This document shows, one piece after another, positions 60,746-64,000 of a DNA stretch of 64,000 bases. The translations under genes were made by a program, and so were the position numbers. The stretch's first letter is position 1. Every line of letters starts with the position of its first letter. The notes under the pieces are model-generated. The model was not told the origin of the DNA, made no database searches, and saw only the letters and a program-made list of their open reading frames with translations. Origin of the DNA: Acridotheres tristis (Eukaryota; Chordata; Aves; Passeriformes; Sturnidae); NCBI GenBank assembly GCA_037013685.1, contig CM072889.1, forward strand, positions 4,659,976 through 4,723,975. Reading direction: 5' to 3'.

Positions 60746-63700
60746 AAATTCAAATTGTGGAGCTTTTCTGAGGAAATAGCTTTCTGAAGATACATTTCTG
60801 CATTTGAAAGACTGTACTGTGCATCACCCCACTGTGCCCTGGATTTGGAAGTCATCTCATTTTATAACCGAGGCAGGTGCAAGCATGTGTCTGTGTGTTC
60901 GGTGTTTACAACACTGCTTGAGAACCTGTTTCTTACTGAATAAACCATGGGTTCCCATTACTATGAAAGGTTTCCATCAAGGAATCAGTGTATTTTGGGT
61001 TTATCTCAGAACCCCTAGGGCTTTCAGCAGGTTTCTTGCTGCTCTGGGCCCTGCGGGAGGCCCAGCATGAATAACTGTGGCATTAAACACTGCTTAGGCA
61101 TTAAGTTTTTTATTTATTTTTTCTCATACTGGGAGCTTCACGTTACCAGACCCAGCATCAGGAGCTGAGTGCTGACACCTTCCACCCTTGCCAGAAGTTA
61201 TTACTGCAATTATTACCTCGGTGTCCTTGTATTGGGCACTTTATTCATCCTGGAGGGAGTGAAGGAAGAGAATGGGGAGAAGTCCCTTGCTCATGGCTTG
61301 ACTATCTTAAACAGTAGGTGTAGAAAGGAAAGGAAGAGAGGATAACATGCCCAAAGCCATCCAGTGAGCTGATGGCAGACACAGAGGCAGGAACTACATC
61401 TCTGCAACATTCAGAGGAGTTTCTTGGGTGGACAAGCCCACCACCACTTCCCTGGTGGAATGTCCTTGGAGCATCATCCTGCCAAAGCAGGAGCTGCACT
61501 CACACAATAGGTAGTTAATTCAGTGAATTATTAATGCAAATGTTAATAATTGAACTCAAGTGGTTAATGAGTTTCTAGATTATACTCTTCAGATGCGGAG
61601 TTAGAATTTTGCCTAATTACAAGAAATATGTTTTTCCCGTGAGGGGCAGTTGCTGAAGTGACAGTTCGGAGTCTGTTGTGACAGCAGTTGCAGAGATGGG
61701 TGCCAGCCAAAGAACAGAGCTTTTTTAGTATCTCTGATAGCATAGTAGTTTCTTTTGGAGGCATAATTATGTTGAATTCTTTGCAGAGTTCATTAGGGAA
61801 AGAAAAACAAAGAATTTGTGTTCCATGTGGTTGATGTTCACACGTTTTTATCTTAGTGTGATAGAAGAAGCTGTTGGATCCTGAGAGTAACATGGTGTCT
61901 CTCTCTTTCACTGCTAGTCTAATAACTCAACCAGTGCTAGATGGAAATAGCTCTTCTAGCCCACAGCTGTTTTTTCAGGAGCCCATCTTTTTTTTCCCCT
62001 CAGTTAAATCTCAGAATGTGTAAAAATGTTTGAAAGCTTATGTAAACTAGAAATCTCAACTAGAAGTAAATTTGTGGAACTATTCCCAAGCAGCCAGAGT
62101 AATAATTATTTCCTTCCTTACATCTTAGCATTTGCAAGCAAATGTGGTGAGAAAATCTGCGAGTGAGATGCTGGAGTGGTGCTGGCACCCCTAAAACACA
62201 TCCTGTGCCAGGGCCCAGAGGAAAGTTATGTGCAAGAGCTGCTCCTTTTTTGACTCTTATTTTATGAAATCTTCTGAACCTGGGACATATACTGCAGGGA
62301 TTTTATGAGGTAATTTTTAGAAAAGCTCAGCCAAACCTTCCTGCAACCCTCTGTTGGTTTATTTGCACTTGCAGAAGCCTTTTCCTCTGCCTAGGGCAAA
62401 TATAAACTCTTCCTACTGGAGAACTCACACAAACTAGGTATAGCCCTACAAATTTTGTAGAGAAACATAATGTGGGTTTAGTCACTTAGTAGTGCTGCTC
62501 CAACATTTTCAGGCAATTTCCTCCCTGCAACTGAGGAAACCTTTCCAGTATGCAGGAGCACACAGTGGAAATATTTCCTTGTTAAGTGTATTTTCTGTCT
62601 GTAACTCTAAGCCATGAGCTGTGAAGATAAATGATAGCAGCTGTGCCACATTTGTTTTGGAAAGAACCTAGTGTTACCCCAGGATACAGCTGTCAATGGA
62701 AAAAGGAAGAGTGGAAGTTACTTTTTTAAAGTCACGTAGGAAAATGGTGCTCGGCATTGAATTCTTCCCAAACCGTCTTCCAGGTGGAAAGGTCCTTGCA
62801 CAGATAACAGGGATTTGAGACAGAGATGGTGATAAGAAAAATACCCCAAACCCAGAAGTCTACTCTTATTCTTACTCCTTTTTTCCTTCTTTTGTCCCTA
62901 AGATTGTTTTTAGAAAAATAAATTATTACTGAGTTATTTATTAATCACAGGAGGATTTAGATCAAAATCATACATGGATTAGATATATATTGATGCAAAA
63001 TATACTTACATACACGTACAGAAAACTTATTACCTTCCATCCTGAGCTGGATGGTGATAAATTGTGAAGAAATCTGAGTTTGACATGGCAAAGTGTTCTG
63101 GTAGGGCAGGCAGGCTCTGTTCTTAGATCACAAAAAACAGTGCAGAGCTTGGTATTCTGTGAAAAACCTCAAAAGCACCAAGGGGAAAAAAACCCAACAA
63201 ACCAACTCATAAAATAATGGATATCCTGGCAGGAGGAATGGAATAATTCAGGAATTCCCTGATGGTTATTGCTATCACTGTATCAGCTCTGCAAGTGAGG
63301 CATGTTGGAGCATGGCAGGAAGAGAGGAAGATGGTTAAGTACAAAGCTGTTGTTACTCAAAACTCAGGCCAAAGCTCATAAAACTCAGCACACCAGGCAC
63401 ACAGGGGTATGTATAGGTTTGCTTTTGATGGCTCTGTGTGAAGTATACCTCAGCAAATGTGCTTCTTTTTACCTGTATTGATAAAGAGATTTTCCAAGTA
63501 ATATTTATCTAAGCAAATATTTATTAAATTCTTTCAAGTACTTGGCTTGTCCAGAATTGTTTAGGATTATAGCTTTGCTCATGTATTCTTTGTGTACAGT
63601 TTGTATCATTGAGGGCCTTCTATTTGCTGACTTCATAAAGAATGTTATAAAAATAATTATGCAATCAGGAGTTCACCTCTGGTAAGGTGTGATAAGGGAG

Positions 63701-64000
63701 GTGTCTCTTGGGGTAAAATAGTGCAGTGCTGGTATTTGTCAGTGCAGCATTGGGGGTCGTAAAGGACAGGTTAGGACTGGGGGGGTTGCCTTTTCTTCTC
63801 TGTGTCTCTAATTTTTATTTTGGCTTCTTTAATTTCTGTTGTGATGCTGACAGCAGAGATTAATTTGTTCTCCAGAATGGTTCTAATCTGAGGTGATCTC
63901 AGTAAGGAAATGTTCAGCTGACTGCTGACACAACATCTGTAGGCAAAAGGCTGGTGAAAGCCAAACACACTCTTCTTTTAGGTGGTATAACCTGTGGTTG
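60746..64000. other. Non-coding stretch to window end
   Basis: No supported gene. It contains the possible MIR fragment at 61325-61400. A minus-strand frame of 115 codons at 61564-61911 has no recognised domain. Confidence 0.5.
61325..61400 (-). mobile_element. Possible ancient MIR-type SINE fragment
   Basis: The plus strand contains GAGAGGATAACATGCCCAAA, then GCCATCCAGTGAGCTGATGG, then CAGAGGCAGGAAC. These fall in the order and spacing of the reverse complement of the MIR core (its GAGAGGTTAAGTAACTTGCC and CACACAGCTAGTAAGTGGCA parts). Divergence is high, so this could be another ancient core-SINE or chance. Confidence 0.4.

Noticed and set aside
60631..60855. Minus-strand frame with a Gly-Glu repeat
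   Set aside because: It is a direct translation of the hexanucleotide array.
1..64000. CRISPR array, operon structure or prophage
   Set aside because: No regularly spaced direct repeats with unique spacers, no dense gene packing, and the retroelement content is clearly vertebrate.

Overview
The window looks like vertebrate nuclear DNA from a bird, most likely a passerine. It is AT-rich, has almost no long open frames, and carries three kinds of avian repeat: a CR1 LINE 3' end (about 52.8-53.1 kb), a tRNA-Ile-derived SINE with a CR1-like tail of the type called TguSINE1 in zebra finch (about 48.5-48.6 kb), and several avian-type retroviral LTRs. I see no prokaryotic genes, no CRISPR array, and no complete host protein-coding gene.

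Layout. Bases 1-4283 hold the 5' part of an endogenous retrovirus (ERV) on the minus strand. From right to left it has a 729-bp 5' LTR (3555-4283), a tRNA-Lys-like primer-binding site, gag, protease, and reverse transcriptase, which runs off the left edge with its YIDD motif intact. The whole gag-pro-pol stretch lies in one reading frame. It is interrupted only by four in-frame stops, one of them at the gag/pro border with a hairpin just after it. From 4.3 to 64 kb the sequence is mostly anonymous non-coding DNA. It contains three further LTRs read as probable solo copies (about 28.8-29.2 kb minus, 43.4-44.0 kb plus, 51.1-51.5 kb minus), the SINE, the CR1 tail, a possible ancient MIR fragment, a 74-bp tandem duplication, a (CCCCTT)n hexanucleotide array and a T/G low-complexity block.

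Host gene content is uncertain. The best coding candidate is a minus-strand open stretch at 27723-28093 with a splice-acceptor-like start and non-random Ser/Pro/Gln/Asn-rich composition; I do not recognise the protein. A short plus-strand candidate terminal exon lies at 33154-33245, and a possible non-coding exon at 45200-45577. The window is best read as intron or intergenic sequence shaped by retroelements.

How the parts relate. The ERV is the only multi-gene unit: its LTR would drive one transcript encoding Gag and, past the border stop, Pro-Pol. The minus-strand LTR at 28.8-29.2 kb carries promoter-like motifs and points at the candidate exon at 27.7-28.1 kb, so it might act as a promoter there. 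That link is inference only.
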